A stretch of DNA of 64,000 nucleotides from an uncultured Curtobacterium sp. (GCA_913778205.1 CAJYUW010000049.1:17406-81405); one strand, 5' to 3'; shown: positions 8,982 to 18,501, numbered from the stretch's first letter. Notes: generated by a model from the sequence alone, not told the origin. Made by a program: numbers and translations.

Positions 8982-10355
8982 TCAGCGCGCTGCCGGCTCC
9001 GCCCGCACGAACGCCGTGCACACCAGCCCGGCCACGAGCACCACGACGATCCCGAGGATCCCGAAGCGCGTCGAGCCGCCGAGCGTCACGGCGAGGGAGA
9101 ACAGCGCCGGCGCGAGGAACGTGGCCGCACGTCCGGTGGTCGCGTACAGCCCGAACAGCTCGCCCTCCCGCCCCGGGGTCGCGAGCCGCGCCAGGTAGGA
9201 CCGGGAGGACGCCTGCACCGGCCCGACGAACAGCGCCAGCGTGAGCCCGAGGACCCAGAACAGCGCCGCCGACGTCCCGGCGGCGAGCACCCCGAGGCCG
9301 CAGAGCGACAGCCCGACCAGGGACACCATGATGATCGCTCGGGAGCCGAAGCGGTCGTCCAGGCGTCCGGAGGCGAAGGTGGAGACCCCGGCGACGACGT
9401 TCGCGCCGATGGCGAAGAGGATCACCTGCGAGGCCGAGAACCCGAAGACCTGCGCGGCGATGATGCCCCCGAAGGTGAAGACCGCCCCGACGCCGTCCCG
9501 GAAGACCGCGCTCGCGACGAGGAACCCGAGCACGTTGCGACGCTCGCGCCAGAGTCGTGCGACGTCCCGGCCGAGGTCCCGGTAGGCCGACAGCACCCCG
9601 CCGCGGCGCGACCGGTCCGCCGCTGCCTCGGGGACGACGAGGAAGAGCGGCACCGAGCTCACGGCGAGCCACACCGCGGCGATCCCGATCGCGACCCGGA
9701 CGTCCCACTGCCCGGTCGCGACGGTGGCGGGCAGCCGCAGCAGGCCGGCGACGTCGCCGCCGCCGAAGTCCTGGATGCAGAGGACGAGCAGGACGACGAG
9801 CAGCACGATGCCGCCGAAGTAGCCCGCCGCCCAGCCGATCGCCGACACCCGGCCGGTGCGCTCCCCCGGTGCGACCTGTCCGAGCATGGCGTTGTAGCCG
9901 ACGCTCGCGATCTCGTACGCGACGGTGCCGATCCCGAGCAGGGCCGCGCCGAGGTACAGGTACGGCTGGCTCGGCGCGACGAACACCATGCCGCCGATCG
10001 AGAGGGCGATGCCGATCGTCGCGATGAGCACCGACCGGCGGCGGTGCCCGGTGCTGTCCGCGAGCCGGCCGACCGCGGGCGCGACGAGTGCGACGACGAC
10101 CCCGGCGATCGCGAGGGTCGTCGAGACGACGGCGGCGTTGTGCGCGAGCTCGCGCTCGACGAGGGCCCGCCCCGCCGTCGAGGTGTCGGCCACGAGGGCC
10201 GGGTCGACGAAGGCACGGCTGGCCAGGTACGTGCTGAAGACGAAGGTGGTAACGACCGCGTTGAAGGCTGCGGACCCCCAGTCCCACAGCGCCCAGGAGA
10301 CGAGTGCGCGCCGGTCGGTGCGCTGCGGGGGCACGGCGGTGGGCGACACGGTCAT
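8982..10355 (-). CDS. MFS transporter, UMF1 (Atg22-like) family
   Basis: The 457-residue protein has about 12 predicted membrane helices. The N-terminus, LVSWALWDWGSAAFNAVVTTFVFS, is characteristic of the UMF1/Atg22-like major facilitator subgroup. A second landmark, GYNAMLGQVAPGERTGRVSAIGWAAGYFGG, matches the helix 4-5 region of these proteins. Substrates of bacterial members are mostly unknown; amino acids or drugs are possible. The start is ATG at 10355. It stands alone between glmU and the polyol dehydrogenase on the same strand, with about 180-240 bp gaps, and is probably its own transcription unit. Confidence 0.88.
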   Translation of the reverse strand: MTVSPTAVPPQRTDRRALVSWALWDWGSAAFNAVVTTFVFSTYLASRAFVDPALVADTSTAGRALVERELAHNAAVVSTTLAIAGVVVALVAPAVGRLADSTGHRRRSVLIATIGIALSIGGMVFVAPSQPYLYLGAALLGIGTVAYEIASVGYNAMLGQVAPGERTGRVSAIGWAAGYFGGIVLLVVLLVLCIQDFGGGDVAGLLRLPATVATGQWDVRVAIGIAAVWLAVSSVPLFLVVPEAAADRSRRGGVLSAYRDLGRDVARLWRERRNVLGFLVASAVFRDGVGAVFTFGGIIAAQVFGFSASQVILFAIGANVVAGVSTFASGRLDDRFGSRAIIMVSLVGLSLCGLGVLAAGTSAALFWVLGLTLALFVGPVQASSRSYLARLATPGREGELFGLYATTGRAATFLAPALFSLAVTLGGSTRFGILGIVVVLVAGLVCTAFVRAEPAAR

Positions 10356-10436
10356 GGGCGAACCGTAGCGCGTCCCGGTGTCGACCGGGGGTCCCCGACG
10401 AGGGGGCAGCGCCGGTCGCGCACGGTGCGGACGGGA

Positions 10437-10476
10437 CGGCCGGGAGGCCCGTGGCGGCGCCGCCACGAGCCTCCAG
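10437..10476 (-). terminator. GGGAGGC-type palindrome downstream of the dehydrogenase
   Basis: CCGGGAGGCCCGTGGCGGC is followed directly by GCCGCCACGAGCCTCC, a near-perfect hairpin with one mismatch, and belongs to the recurrent palindrome family of this window. It lies about 120 bp beyond the polyol dehydrogenase stop and 80 bp before the MFS start, so it can end the upstream minus-strand operon. Confidence 0.6.
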
Positions 10477-10594
10477 GCCGGTGACCACGCGCGTCCAGGC
10501 CGGTGCCGACGCACCTCCGGGCCGGTGGCCGGGCCTCCGCGCCGGGCGGCCACGCGCCCCGGCGCGGACGCGACCCGGCGCGGACGCGACCCGG

Positions 10595-11638
10595 TCAGGC
10601 CGGGACGCCGCCCGGGTAGACCACCGACTTGAGCGAGGCCGGGTCGGTGTCGCTCTCGAGGGCCTCGCGGACGTCGTCGAGGCCGTACCGGCCGGTGACG
10701 AGCGCGTCGAGGTCGACCTGCCCCGAGGCGACCAGGCCGATGGCCACCGGCCAGGTGTTCGTGTACCGGAAGATCCCGGTGACGGTGACCTCGAGGTTCT
10801 GGATGTGCTCGACCGGCAGCGTCATCTCGGAGTTGCCGAGCCCGACGAGGACCGCGGCACCGGCGGGTCCGACCGCCTTGATGCCGTCCGAGACCGCCCG
10901 GGGCGCACCGCTGGCGTCGATGAAGGCGTCGACCGGCGCGATGTCGGCGGTGACGTCGACCGTCGTCGGGTCGACGACCTCGGTCGCACCGAAGGACAGT
11001 GCGCGCTCTCGACGCTCGGCGACGAGGTCGCTCACGACGATCCGTGTCGCGCCGAACGCCCGGGCGACCTGGGCGCAGATGACCCCGATCGGCCCGGCGC
11101 CCGCGATGAGCACCGACGATCCGGGGACGATGCCGGCCTTCCGTGCCGCGGCGATCCCGACCGACAGCGGTTCGAGCAGGGCGCCGGCCTCGAACGACAC
11201 GGTGTCCGGCAGCGCGTGCGCGAAGACGGACTCGATCGTGACGTACTCCGTGAAGGCACCGTCGACCGGCGGGGTCGCGTAGAAGCGCATCTGCGGGCAG
11301 AGGTTGTAGCGACCGGCGAGGCACTGCGCACAGCGGTGGCACGGCCGCTGCGGCTCGATCGCGACGCGCTCACCCACCCGTGCGGCGTCGACGCCCTCGC
11401 CGACGGCGACGACCGTGCCGGAGAGCTCGTGTCCGAGGACGAGGGGCTCGTCGACCACGAAGTCGCCGATGCGCCCGTGCCGGTAGTAGTGGACGTCGGA
11501 GCCGCAGACCCCGACCGCCGCGACGCGGACGAGCACGTCGCCCGGTGCCGGGGTGGGGACGGGGCGCTCCTCGACGGTGAGGTCCTGGGTGCCGAGGAGC
11601 ACGCTGGTGCGCTGGTGCTCGGTGGTCGGGGTGCTCAT
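10595..11638 (-). CDS. Zinc-dependent polyol/sugar dehydrogenase (sorbitol/xylitol dehydrogenase type)
   Basis: A 347-residue medium-chain dehydrogenase. The catalytic zinc region is GVCGSDVHYYRHG...LGHELSG. The structural zinc cysteines are in CHRCAQCLAGRYNLC (residues ~101-115), and the NAD site is LIAGAGPIGVICAQVARAFGA. GVCGSDVHYYRHGRIGDFVV closely resembles sorbitol, xylitol and L-arabinitol dehydrogenases, which oxidise a polyol to a ketose. Its ATG overlaps the stop of the ROK regulator (ATGA), and it is the last gene of the pentose operon, so a role with xylitol or arabinitol is plausible. The exact substrate is inferred only. Confidence 0.9.
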   Translation of the reverse strand: MSTPTTEHQRTSVLLGTQDLTVEERPVPTPAPGDVLVRVAAVGVCGSDVHYYRHGRIGDFVVDEPLVLGHELSGTVVAVGEGVDAARVGERVAIEPQRPCHRCAQCLAGRYNLCPQMRFYATPPVDGAFTEYVTIESVFAHALPDTVSFEAGALLEPLSVGIAAARKAGIVPGSSVLIAGAGPIGVICAQVARAFGATRIVVSDLVAERRERALSFGATEVVDPTTVDVTADIAPVDAFIDASGAPRAVSDGIKAVGPAGAAVLVGLGNSEMTLPVEHIQNLEVTVTGIFRYTNTWPVAIGLVASGQVDLDALVTGRYGLDDVREALESDTDPASLKSVVYPGGVPA

Positions 11639-12915
11639 GCGGGTCTCGCTTCCTCGACCGCGACGTCGCGGTCGTGCTGGGGTGCGGTCGTGGGGGTGCG
11701 GTCGACTTCTGCGTCCGCGGCGGTGGGCCGCGCGGAAGGTGCGGCCGCGGGGGCGCGGGTGACGGTGGCGGGGTCGCGGAGGAGGTCGCGGAAGCCGACC
11801 TCGGCGGCGCCGCGCGTGAGCACGTCGTCGCCGAGCGCCGCGGGGACGACCCGCAGCCGGTCGGCCGTGCCCGGCATCGACTGTGCCCGGACGGCCTCGA
11901 CGATGCGGTCGCCGACGTGGGCGAGCACGACGCCGAGGAACCCGCCGAGCACGACCACCTCGGGGTTGACGGTGTGGATCGCGTTGCGGAGCGCCGTGGC
12001 GAGCGCCGACACCTGCCGGTCCACGACCGCCTCGACCGCCGGGCGTCCCTCGGCGAGCGCGGCGGCGAGGGCGCGGAGGTCGTCGGGCGCCGTGCCGGCG
12101 GCGGTCGTGAGGGCCTCGCGGGAGGCCTCGGTCTCGAGGCACCCGACTGCGCCGCAGTGGCAGCGGATGCCGTTCGCGGCGACGAACGTGTGGCCGAGCT
12201 CGCCCGCGTAGCCGTCCGCGCCGCTCAGCGGTCGAGCGGCCGAGATCACGCCGCCACCGATGCCGCTCGCGCCGCCGTTGAGGTACACGAGGTCGCCGAC
12301 CCCGCGCCCGCTCCCGGCGAGGCGCTCCGCCCACGCTCCGAGGTTCGCGTCGTTCGCGGCGGTGACGGGCAGGCCGGTGCGGGCGGCGAGGGGGCCGGCG
12401 ACCGGCTCGTCGTGCCAGCCCAGGTGCGGCGCGTACTGCACGGTGCCGTCCTCGACGCGGACGGTCCCGGGCACGGCGACCCCGATCCCGACGACCCGGA
12501 CGGCAGGACCCACGGCACCCGCCACGTCCTCGAGCAGCCGTGCCACGGTCTCGATCGCCTCCGGTCCCGTGGGCGGGGCGTCCTGGTGGGCGGTCCGACG
12601 GTCGCGCACCGATCCGTCGAGGCCGACGAGCGCCACCGTGACGGCGTCGATCTCGACCACGGCGGCCGCTGCCACGACGTCCGCCGAGGCCCGCACCACC
12701 GGGCTCGGTCGACCGACACCGGCACCGCGGGCCCCGGCGGGCGGCGCGTCCTCGTGGACGAGTCCGAGGTCGACGAGCTCCCCGACGAGCGCGAGGATCG
12801 TCGAGCGGTTCAGGCCGGTGCGGCGGGTGAGTTCGGCGCGGCTGATCGGCCCCTCCTCGTGCACGAGACGGAGCACGCGTGCGGCGTTGCCGGGCGCGGT
12901 CGTCTGCGGTGCCAT
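11635..12915 (-). CDS. ROK-family transcriptional repressor (XylR-like)
   Basis: The 426-residue protein begins with a winged-helix DNA-binding domain (GPISRAELTRRTGLNRSTILALVGELVDLGLV, about 24-55). A sugar-kinase-like ROK domain follows, with DANLGAWAE, GGASGIGGGVI and the zinc motif CHCGAVGCLE near residue 265. The C-terminal ~45 residues are low-complexity Ala/Pro/Thr. In ROK regulators the sugar ligand releases the repressor from DNA. Placement next to xylAB and a palindrome overlapping the xylA promoter suggest it is the xylose repressor, but this is inferred. The stop overlaps the dehydrogenase start by 4 bp. Confidence 0.88.
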   Translation of the reverse strand: MAPQTTAPGNAARVLRLVHEEGPISRAELTRRTGLNRSTILALVGELVDLGLVHEDAPPAGARGAGVGRPSPVVRASADVVAAAAVVEIDAVTVALVGLDGSVRDRRTAHQDAPPTGPEAIETVARLLEDVAGAVGPAVRVVGIGVAVPGTVRVEDGTVQYAPHLGWHDEPVAGPLAARTGLPVTAANDANLGAWAERLAGSGRGVGDLVYLNGGASGIGGGVISAARPLSGADGYAGELGHTFVAANGIRCHCGAVGCLETEASREALTTAAGTAPDDLRALAAALAEGRPAVEAVVDRQVSALATALRNAIHTVNPEVVVLGGFLGVVLAHVGDRIVEAVRAQSMPGTADRLRVVPAALGDDVLTRGAAEVGFRDLLRDPATVTRAPAAAPSARPTAADAEVDRTPTTAPQHDRDVAVEEARPA

Positions 12916-12962
12916 GCGGTCCTCCTCCGGTCGTGACGGGTGGGTGGTGGTGCGCGCCGGGT

Positions 12963-13020
12963 CTCGGCCCTGCGGACAGTTTCGCGGCCCCGAGACCGCG
13001 GAAGTGTCCGCAGGGCCGAG
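12963..13020 (-). repeat. Long hairpin in the ROK leader
   Basis: A perfect 16-bp stem, CTCGGCCCTGCGGACA (12963-12978) with TGTCCGCAGGGCCGAG (13005-13020), encloses a 26-base loop that contains a second near-perfect stem (TTCGCGG/CCGCGGAA). GGTCTCGG at its edge can pair instead with CCGAGACC inside the loop, so two mutually exclusive folds are possible. It lies in the transcript between the isomerase stop and the ROK start. It could be a terminator, attenuator or mobile-type palindromic element. The rest of 12916-13108 is low-complexity GC-rich sequence. Confidence 0.65.
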
Positions 13021-13108
13021 TCTCGGGCGAGCCGGCGCGGCGCGCGGCGGCTCGCGGCGGCTCGCGGCGCCTCGCGGCGGCGCGCGGCGCCTCGCCGCGC
13101 CCGCCCGC

Positions 13109-14194
13109 TCAGCGCGAGCGGGAGAACGCGGCGTCGAAGGCGGCGTCGGGCGGGGAGATCGTGCCGAGCTTCCGGACGAAGGCGAGCGCCTCGGGTCCGC
13201 CGACGAGCCGGTCCATGCCCGCGTCCTCCCACTCGACGCTCGTCGGGCCGTCGTACCCGATGTGGTTGAGCACGCGGAACACCCGCTCCCACGGCACGTC
13301 ACCGTGGCCGGCGGTCACGAAGTCCCACCCGCGCCGGGGGTCGCCCCACGCCAGGTGCGAGGACAGCCGCCCGTTCCGCCCGTCGAGCTGCTTGACCGAT
13401 TCCTTGCAGTGCACGTGGTACACCCGGTCGGCGAAGTCGAGCAGGAACGCGGCGGGGTCGAGGTCCTGCCAGACGAAGTGCGACGGGTCGAAGTTGAACC
13501 CGAACGACGGACGGTCGGCGAACACCTCCAGGGTCCGCTTGGACGTCCAGTAGTCGTACGCGATCTCGGACGGGTGCACCTCGAGCGCGAAGCGGACGCC
13601 GACCTCCTCGAACACGTCGAGGATCGGGGACCAGCGGTCGTGGAAGTCCCGGTACCCGGCGTCGATCATGCCCGGCGGGACGGGCGGGAACCCGGCGACG
13701 GTCTTCCAGATCGACGACCCGGAGAACCCGGTGACGGTGCGGACGCCGAGGGCTGCGGCCGCTCGGGCGGTCCACTGCAGCTCCTCGGCGGCGCGCTGGC
13801 GGACGCCCTCGGGGTCGCCGTCGCCCCACACGTGCTCCGGCACGATGTCCTGGTGTCGCTGGTCGATCGGGTCGTCGCACACGGCCTGCCCGGTGAGGTG
13901 GTTCGCGATCGTCCAGACCTGCAGCCCGTTGCGCTCCAGGATCGCCTTGCGGTCCGCCACGTACTCCGGGTCCGTCGCGGCGCGCCGGACGTCGAGGTGG
14001 TCGCCCCAGCACGCGATCTCGAGGCCGTCGTAGTCCCACTCGCCCGCCAGGCGGGCCACCTCCTCGAAGGGCAGGTCGGCCCACTGGCCGGTGAACAGCG
14101 TGACCGGCCGGGAGGCGCGGCTCGTTCCCGCTCCGCCCGTCCCGTCCGTCGTGCCCGCCCCGTCCGTCATGCCCGTCGCGTCCGTCGTCGTCAT
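13109..14194 (-). CDS. Sugar phosphate isomerase/epimerase family protein (TIM barrel)
   Basis: A 361-residue xylose-isomerase-like TIM barrel. The first ~28 residues are a Thr/Gly/Asp-rich low-complexity tail, and the barrel starts at [20 protein letters not shown]. Likely metal ligands are Glu in [13 protein letters not shown], Asp/His in [12 protein letters not shown], the His/Glu of HVHCKES and Glu in SVEWEDAG. Members interconvert keto-sugars or their derivatives. It is in the minus-strand operon with two Gfo/Idh/MocA dehydrogenases and a ThuA protein, which suggests work on an oxidised (3-keto) glycoside. The true substrate cannot be told from sequence. Confidence 0.85.
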   Translation of the reverse strand: MTTTDATGMTDGAGTTDGTGGAGTSRASRPVTLFTGQWADLPFEEVARLAGEWDYDGLEIACWGDHLDVRRAATDPEYVADRKAILERNGLQVWTIANHLTGQAVCDDPIDQRHQDIVPEHVWGDGDPEGVRQRAAEELQWTARAAAALGVRTVTGFSGSSIWKTVAGFPPVPPGMIDAGYRDFHDRWSPILDVFEEVGVRFALEVHPSEIAYDYWTSKRTLEVFADRPSFGFNFDPSHFVWQDLDPAAFLLDFADRVYHVHCKESVKQLDGRNGRLSSHLAWGDPRRGWDFVTAGHGDVPWERVFRVLNHIGYDGPTSVEWEDAGMDRLVGGPEALAFVRKLGTISPPDAAFDAAFSRSR

Positions 14195-14225
14195 CGTCGT
14201 CGTCCTTCCTCGCGTGTGCTGTGGG

Positions 14226-15338
14226 TCACCAGGACCCGGGGGTGGCCCCTGCGGGCACGGTCTCCGGCCGGTCGACGTGTGACCGCACCTCGACCACGGT
14301 GTGCTCGCGGGAAGCTGTGGCGACCGCCTCCATCACCTCGAGCACGTGGAACGCGAGCGCGCCGTCGGCCCGGTGCGGCCGGTCGGTGGCGATCGCGTGC
14401 GCCATGTCGGCGAGCCCGTAGCCACGGCCGGCGTCGGCGTACCCGGCGCTCACCGGCAGGTCGCGCCACTCGCGGTCGTCCGCGGTCGCGATCGACACCG
14501 GGTCCGAGAACCGGTTCGGGTCCGGGACGCCGAGCGTGCCCGCGGTGCCGTACACCTCGAACAGCGGCGCCCGGGTCGCCCAGACCTCGAACGACACCGT
14601 GACCGTCGAGACGACCCCGTTCGCGTGTTCGAGGACCGCCACCACATGCGTGTCGATGTCCACCCGGAGCGGTGTGCCCGCGGCGGGACCGGTCGCGATG
14701 GTGCGTTCGCGGTCGGAGCGGGTCGAGGCACCGCTCACGCGGACGACCGGGCCGAAGAACTGCACGAGGCTCGTCAGGTAGTACGGCCCCATGTCGAGCA
14801 GCGGGCCGCCGCCGGGCTGGTAGTAGAACGCCGGTGCCGGGTGCCAGAGCTCGTGTCCGGGGGCGGACCACGACACCGCGGCACCCACCGGTGTGCCGAT
14901 GAGCCCGTCGTCGAGCGCGGCACGGGCGGTCTGGATCCCGGTGCCGAGCACGGTGTCGGGCGCGCTGCCGACCCGGAGGCCTGCGCGTCGGGCGAGGTCG
15001 AGCACGGGCTGCGCCTCGGCGGTGGACATCGCGAGCGGCTTCTCGCCGTACACGTGCTTGCCGGCCTCGAGCGCCCGGGTGGCGACCTCGGCGTGCGCGG
15101 CCGGGATCGTCAGGTTGAGCACGACGTCGACGTCGTCCGCGGCGAGCAGGTCGTCGACGCTCGTGCCCCGCACGCCCTGCGCCTCGCCGACGGCCCGCGC
15201 ACGATCGACGTCGATGTCCGCGACGGCGGTGAGTTCGAGACCGGGCAGCGCCGGGAAGTGCTCGAAGTACTGCTGGCTGATGTTGCCGACGCCGACCACG
15301 CCGACCCGGAGCGGTCGGTCGTTCACCGTGCTGCCCAC
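14226..15338 (-). CDS. Gfo/Idh/MocA family oxidoreductase
   Basis: This 370-residue NAD(P)-dependent sugar dehydrogenase has Rossmann motif [16 protein letters not shown] near residues 10-25, then [13 protein letters not shown] with the conserved EKP lysine, and a substrate-side segment [16 protein letters not shown]. The start is GTG at 15338, after a GAGGGG ribosome site; the frame overlaps the end of the ThuA-like gene by 16 bp, indicating translational coupling. It is one of two such dehydrogenases in the operon. The family oxidises or reduces hydroxyls of sugars, inositols and glycosides; specificity here is unknown. Confidence 0.9.
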   Translation of the reverse strand: MGSTVNDRPLRVGVVGVGNISQQYFEHFPALPGLELTAVADIDVDRARAVGEAQGVRGTSVDDLLAADDVDVVLNLTIPAAHAEVATRALEAGKHVYGEKPLAMSTAEAQPVLDLARRAGLRVGSAPDTVLGTGIQTARAALDDGLIGTPVGAAVSWSAPGHELWHPAPAFYYQPGGGPLLDMGPYYLTSLVQFFGPVVRVSGASTRSDRERTIATGPAAGTPLRVDIDTHVVAVLEHANGVVSTVTVSFEVWATRAPLFEVYGTAGTLGVPDPNRFSDPVSIATADDREWRDLPVSAGYADAGRGYGLADMAHAIATDRPHRADGALAFHVLEVMEAVATASREHTVVEVRSHVDRPETVPAGATPGSW

Positions 15339-16021
15339 AGGAGTCCCCTCTCGATGATCGTGCGGAGCGGCTGCGACTCGACGACCTCGAGCCGGTGCCC
15401 GGGCGCGGAGACGAACACGCGCCCCTGGCCCCACTGCCGGGTCCAGATCGCCGGCGCCGTGACCGGTCGGTTCCAGGCGTCGAAGTCCCGCGCCTCCTGC
15501 GTGGTGGTCGCGAGGACGTCGTTGTACTCGTCGGAGAGCACCCAGTACTGCTCGGTCACGAGGTCGAAGTCCTCGATGCCCTCGGTGATCGGGTGCGACC
15601 GCCCGGCCTCGGTGATGTGCACCGTGTACGGGATGTAGTTGTCCGACTGCTCGCCGGTGCGCTCCGCCGGGGGCTTCGCCGCGTGGTGCGCGAACTGCCC
15701 GCCGACCATGTGCAGGTAGTCGGCGGTGTTCCGGAACGCGTCCGCGATCCCGCCGTGCCAGCCCGCGAGCCCGGCACCGCCGAGCACGGCCTTCTGGAGT
15801 CCGGCGAACTCGTCGTCGGCGATGGTCGACATCGTGACGACCTGCACGATCAGGTCGACGTCCGCCATGACCGACTCGTCGGCGTACACGGCGGTCGAAT
15901 CGGACACGCGGACGTCGAAGCCGTTGTCCCGCAGGAACGGGACGAACAGGTCGGTGGTCTCGACCGGCATGTGCCCGTCCCAACCACCACGGACGACGAG
16001 CGCCTTCTTGTCAGCGGCCAT
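15323..16021 (-). CDS. ThuA-like domain protein
   Basis: A 232-residue glutamine-amidotransferase-like fold of the ThuA family (trehalose utilisation). KALVVRGGWDGHMPVETTDLF at the N-terminus and GGAGLAGWHGGIADAFRNTADYLHMVGGQF in the middle are typical, as is HPITEGIEDF. ThuA proteins accompany Gfo/Idh/MocA dehydrogenases in disaccharide catabolism and are thought to act on oxidised glycosides. Here it is placed between two such dehydrogenases with overlaps on both sides (1 bp with the upstream stop, 16 bp with the downstream start). A distinct ThuA paralogue is at 39622-40416. Confidence 0.88.
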   Translation of the reverse strand: MAADKKALVVRGGWDGHMPVETTDLFVPFLRDNGFDVRVSDSTAVYADESVMADVDLIVQVVTMSTIADDEFAGLQKAVLGGAGLAGWHGGIADAFRNTADYLHMVGGQFAHHAAKPPAERTGEQSDNYIPYTVHITEAGRSHPITEGIEDFDLVTEQYWVLSDEYNDVLATTTQEARDFDAWNRPVTAPAIWTRQWGQGRVFVSAPGHRLEVVESQPLRTIIERGLLWAAR

Positions 16022-17214
16022 CAGACCACCGTCCAGGCGCTGCCGTCGGCCGCGCTGCGTTCGACCGCGTCGAGGACCTTCTGCACGTGCAGCCCCTCCT
16101 CGAACGACGGGGACGGGTCCTCGCCCGCGACGATGGCCTGCACGAAGTCCTTCACCTCGTGGCTGAAGGTGTGCTCGTACCCGATGAGGTGCCCGGTCGG
16201 CCACCACGCCGCCATGTAGGGGTGCTCGGGCTCGGTCACGATGATCCGCTGGAAGCCGTGCTCCCCCGCGGGCGCGGTGGCGTCGTAGAAGCGGAGTTCG
16301 TTCATCGACTCGAGGTCGAACTGGATCGCACCGTCGGACCCGCTGATCTCGAGCGTGAGCCCGTTCTTCCGGCCGGTCGCGTAGCGCGTGGCCTCGAACG
16401 TGCCGATCGCGCGGTCGGCAGCGCCGCCGCTGAGGCGCGCGGTGAAGAACGCGGCGTCGTCGACGGTGACCTGCCCGCGTTCGGAGGACGCGGTACCCGA
16501 CAGTCCGACGCCCTCGGCCATGAGCGGGCGCTCGGTCACGAACGTCTCGAGCGTGCCGGACACCGTCGCGAGGGACGCTCCCGTGACGTGCTCCACGAGG
16601 TCGATCGCGTGCGCACCGATGTCGCCGAGCGAGCCGGAGCCCGCGAGCGACTTGTCGAGCCGCCAGGTCATCGGGCCCTCGGGGTCTGCCAACCAGTCCT
16701 GCAGGTAGAGCGCGCGGACCTGGCGGACGGTGCCGAGCCTCCCGGCCGCCACCAGCTGCTTCGCGAACGCGATGGCGGGCACCCGACGGTAGCTGAAGCC
16801 GACCATCGAGCGGACGCCGTCCGCGCGGGCGGCCGTGGCCGCGGCGGTCATCGCCTCGGCCTCGGCCACGGAGTTCGCGAGCGGCTTCTCGCAGAGGACG
16901 TGCTTGCCCGCCCGCAGGGCCGCGATCGCCACCTCGACGTGCGTCGACCCGGGCGAGCAGATGTCGACCACGTCGATGTCGGGGTCCTCGACCACCGCAC
17001 GCCAGTCGGTCGACGCCGCCTGCCAGCCGTACTGCCGACGGGAGGCCTCGGTGCGTTCCGGATCCCGTCCGACGATCACCGCCATCTCCGTCTCGACCCC
17101 GAGGTCGAAGAACCTGGGGGCGGTCCGCCACCCCTGCGAGTGGGCGGCCCCCATGAAGCCGTGGCCCACCATCGCCACACGCAGTCGATCCTGCGCCTGT
17201 CGGTCCGATGCCAT
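16021..17214 (-). CDS. Gfo/Idh/MocA family oxidoreductase, first gene of the operon
   Basis: A 397-residue NAD(P)-dependent dehydrogenase with Rossmann motif RVAMVGHGFMGAAHSQGW (12-29), GKHVLCEKPLANSVAEAEAM with the EKP lysine, and the substrate-domain segment GSLGDIGAHAIDLVEHVTG. The start is ATG at 17214, with a strong AAGGAG ribosome site. It opens the minus-strand operon through the polyol dehydrogenase and is divergent from xylA across about 96 bp, so it probably shares the regulatory palindrome there. Its closest relatives by gene order are dehydrogenases paired with ThuA proteins; the substrate is not known. Confidence 0.9.
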   Translation of the reverse strand: MASDRQAQDRLRVAMVGHGFMGAAHSQGWRTAPRFFDLGVETEMAVIVGRDPERTEASRRQYGWQAASTDWRAVVEDPDIDVVDICSPGSTHVEVAIAALRAGKHVLCEKPLANSVAEAEAMTAAATAARADGVRSMVGFSYRRVPAIAFAKQLVAAGRLGTVRQVRALYLQDWLADPEGPMTWRLDKSLAGSGSLGDIGAHAIDLVEHVTGASLATVSGTLETFVTERPLMAEGVGLSGTASSERGQVTVDDAAFFTARLSGGAADRAIGTFEATRYATGRKNGLTLEISGSDGAIQFDLESMNELRFYDATAPAGEHGFQRIIVTEPEHPYMAAWWPTGHLIGYEHTFSHEVKDFVQAIVAGEDPSPSFEEGLHVQKVLDAVERSAADGSAWTVV

Positions 17215-17238
17215 TCGTTCGCTCCTTTGCGATCACGC

Positions 17239-17267
17239 TTGCCAGAGTCAACACTACCGCTTATGTT
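17239..17267 (+). promoter_or_regulatory. xylA promoter (sigma-70 type)
   Basis: TTGCCA (17239-17244) and TATGTT (17262-17267) are separated by exactly 17 bases, giving a good housekeeping promoter about 45 bp before the xylA start codon. The -10 element overlaps the inverted repeat described in the next entry. Confidence 0.65.
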
Positions 17268-17281
17268 GGGCGCGGCAACAT
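17263..17281. promoter_or_regulatory. Candidate xylose-repressor operator
   Basis: The perfect inverted repeat ATGTTG-N7-CAACAT overlaps the -10 element and expected transcription start of xylA. A bound repressor there would block the promoter. The nearby ROK protein is the obvious candidate to bind. Inference from position and symmetry only. Confidence 0.6.
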
Positions 17282-17310
17282 TTTGTTTCGACGACGAACG
17301 GTGATCCACC

Positions 17311-18501
17311 ATGGCAACGACGCCCACCCGTGACGACAAGTTCTCCTTCGGTCTCTGGACCATCGGCTACAACGGCTCCGACCCCTTCGGCGGCCCGACC
17401 CGTCCCGCGCTCGACGTGGTCGAGGCGGTCGAGAAGCTCGACGAGATCGGTGCCTACGGCCTGACCTTCCACGACGACGACCTGTTCGCGTTCGGCTCGA
17501 CCGACGCCGAGCGCCAGGGCCAGATCGACCGGCTCAAGGGTGCGCTCGAGTCCACCGGGATCACCGTGCCGATGGTCACGACGAACCTGTTCTCGGCGCC
17601 GGTGTTCAAGGACGGCGGGTTCACCTCGAACGACCGCCAGGTCCGCCGGTTCGCGCTCCGGAAGGTGCTCCGGAACGTCGACCTCGCCGCCGAGCTCGGC
17701 GCGAAGACCTTCGTGATGTGGGGCGGTCGCGAGGGCTCGGAGTACGACTCGGCGAAGGACGTGCAGGCGGCGCTCGAGCGCTACCGCGAGGCCGTCAACC
17801 TGCTCGCCCAGTACGTGACCGACAAGGGCTACGACATCCGCTTCGCGATCGAGCCGAAGCCGAACGAGCCCCGCGGCGACATCCTGCTGCCGACGCTCGG
17901 CCACGCGATCGCGTTCACCGAGACGCTCGAGCGTCCGGAACTGTTCGGCATCAACCCCGAGGTCGGGCACGAGCAGATGGCGGGCCTGAACTTCACCGCC
18001 GGCATCGCCCAGGCGCTCTACCAGGGCAAGCTCTTCCACATCGACCTCAACGGCCAGCGCGGCATCAAGTACGACCAGGACCTCGTGTTCGGGCACGGCG
18101 ACCTGCAGAACGCGTTCTCGCTCGTCGACCTGCTCGAGCACGGCGCTCCCCAGGGCGGCCAGGCCTACGACGGTCCGCGCCACTTCGACTACAAGCCGTC
18201 GCGCACCGAGGACATCACAGGCGTCTGGGACTCCGCGAAGGCCAACATGCGCATGTACCTGCTCCTCAAGGAGCGCGCCGAGGCCTTCCGCGCCGACCCC
18301 GAGGTGCAGGAGGCCCTCGCCGCGGCCAAGGTCGACGAGCTGAGCACCCCGACGCTGAACGCCGGCGAGTCGTACGACGACCTCGTCGCCGACCGCTCGG
18401 CGTTCGAGGAGTTCGACGCCGACGCGTACTTCGGCGGCAAGGGCTTCGGCTTCGTGCGCCTGCAGCAGCTCGCGATCGAGCACCTGATGGGCGCTCGGTG
18501 A
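17311..18501 (+). CDS. xylA: Xylose isomerase
   Basis: Interconverts D-xylose and D-xylulose. The 396-residue protein matches the short actinobacterial class I enzymes (about 390). The ring-opening His54 and Asp57 are in LTFHDDD; the lysine and metal ligands are in [11 protein letters not shown] and [15 protein letters not shown]; and [14 protein letters not shown] is conserved. The start ATG at 17311 has only a weak ribosome site (GGTGAT). The stop overlaps the GTG of xylB, so translation is coupled. It is driven by the promoter/operator at 17239-17281. Confidence 0.98.
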   Translation: MATTPTRDDKFSFGLWTIGYNGSDPFGGPTRPALDVVEAVEKLDEIGAYGLTFHDDDLFAFGSTDAERQGQIDRLKGALESTGITVPMVTTNLFSAPVFKDGGFTSNDRQVRRFALRKVLRNVDLAAELGAKTFVMWGGREGSEYDSAKDVQAALERYREAVNLLAQYVTDKGYDIRFAIEPKPNEPRGDILLPTLGHAIAFTETLERPELFGINPEVGHEQMAGLNFTAGIAQALYQGKLFHIDLNGQRGIKYDQDLVFGHGDLQNAFSLVDLLEHGAPQGGQAYDGPRHFDYKPSRTEDITGVWDSAKANMRMYLLLKERAEAFRADPEVQEALAAAKVDELSTPTLNAGESYDDLVADRSAFEEFDADAYFGGKGFGFVRLQQLAIEHLMGAR

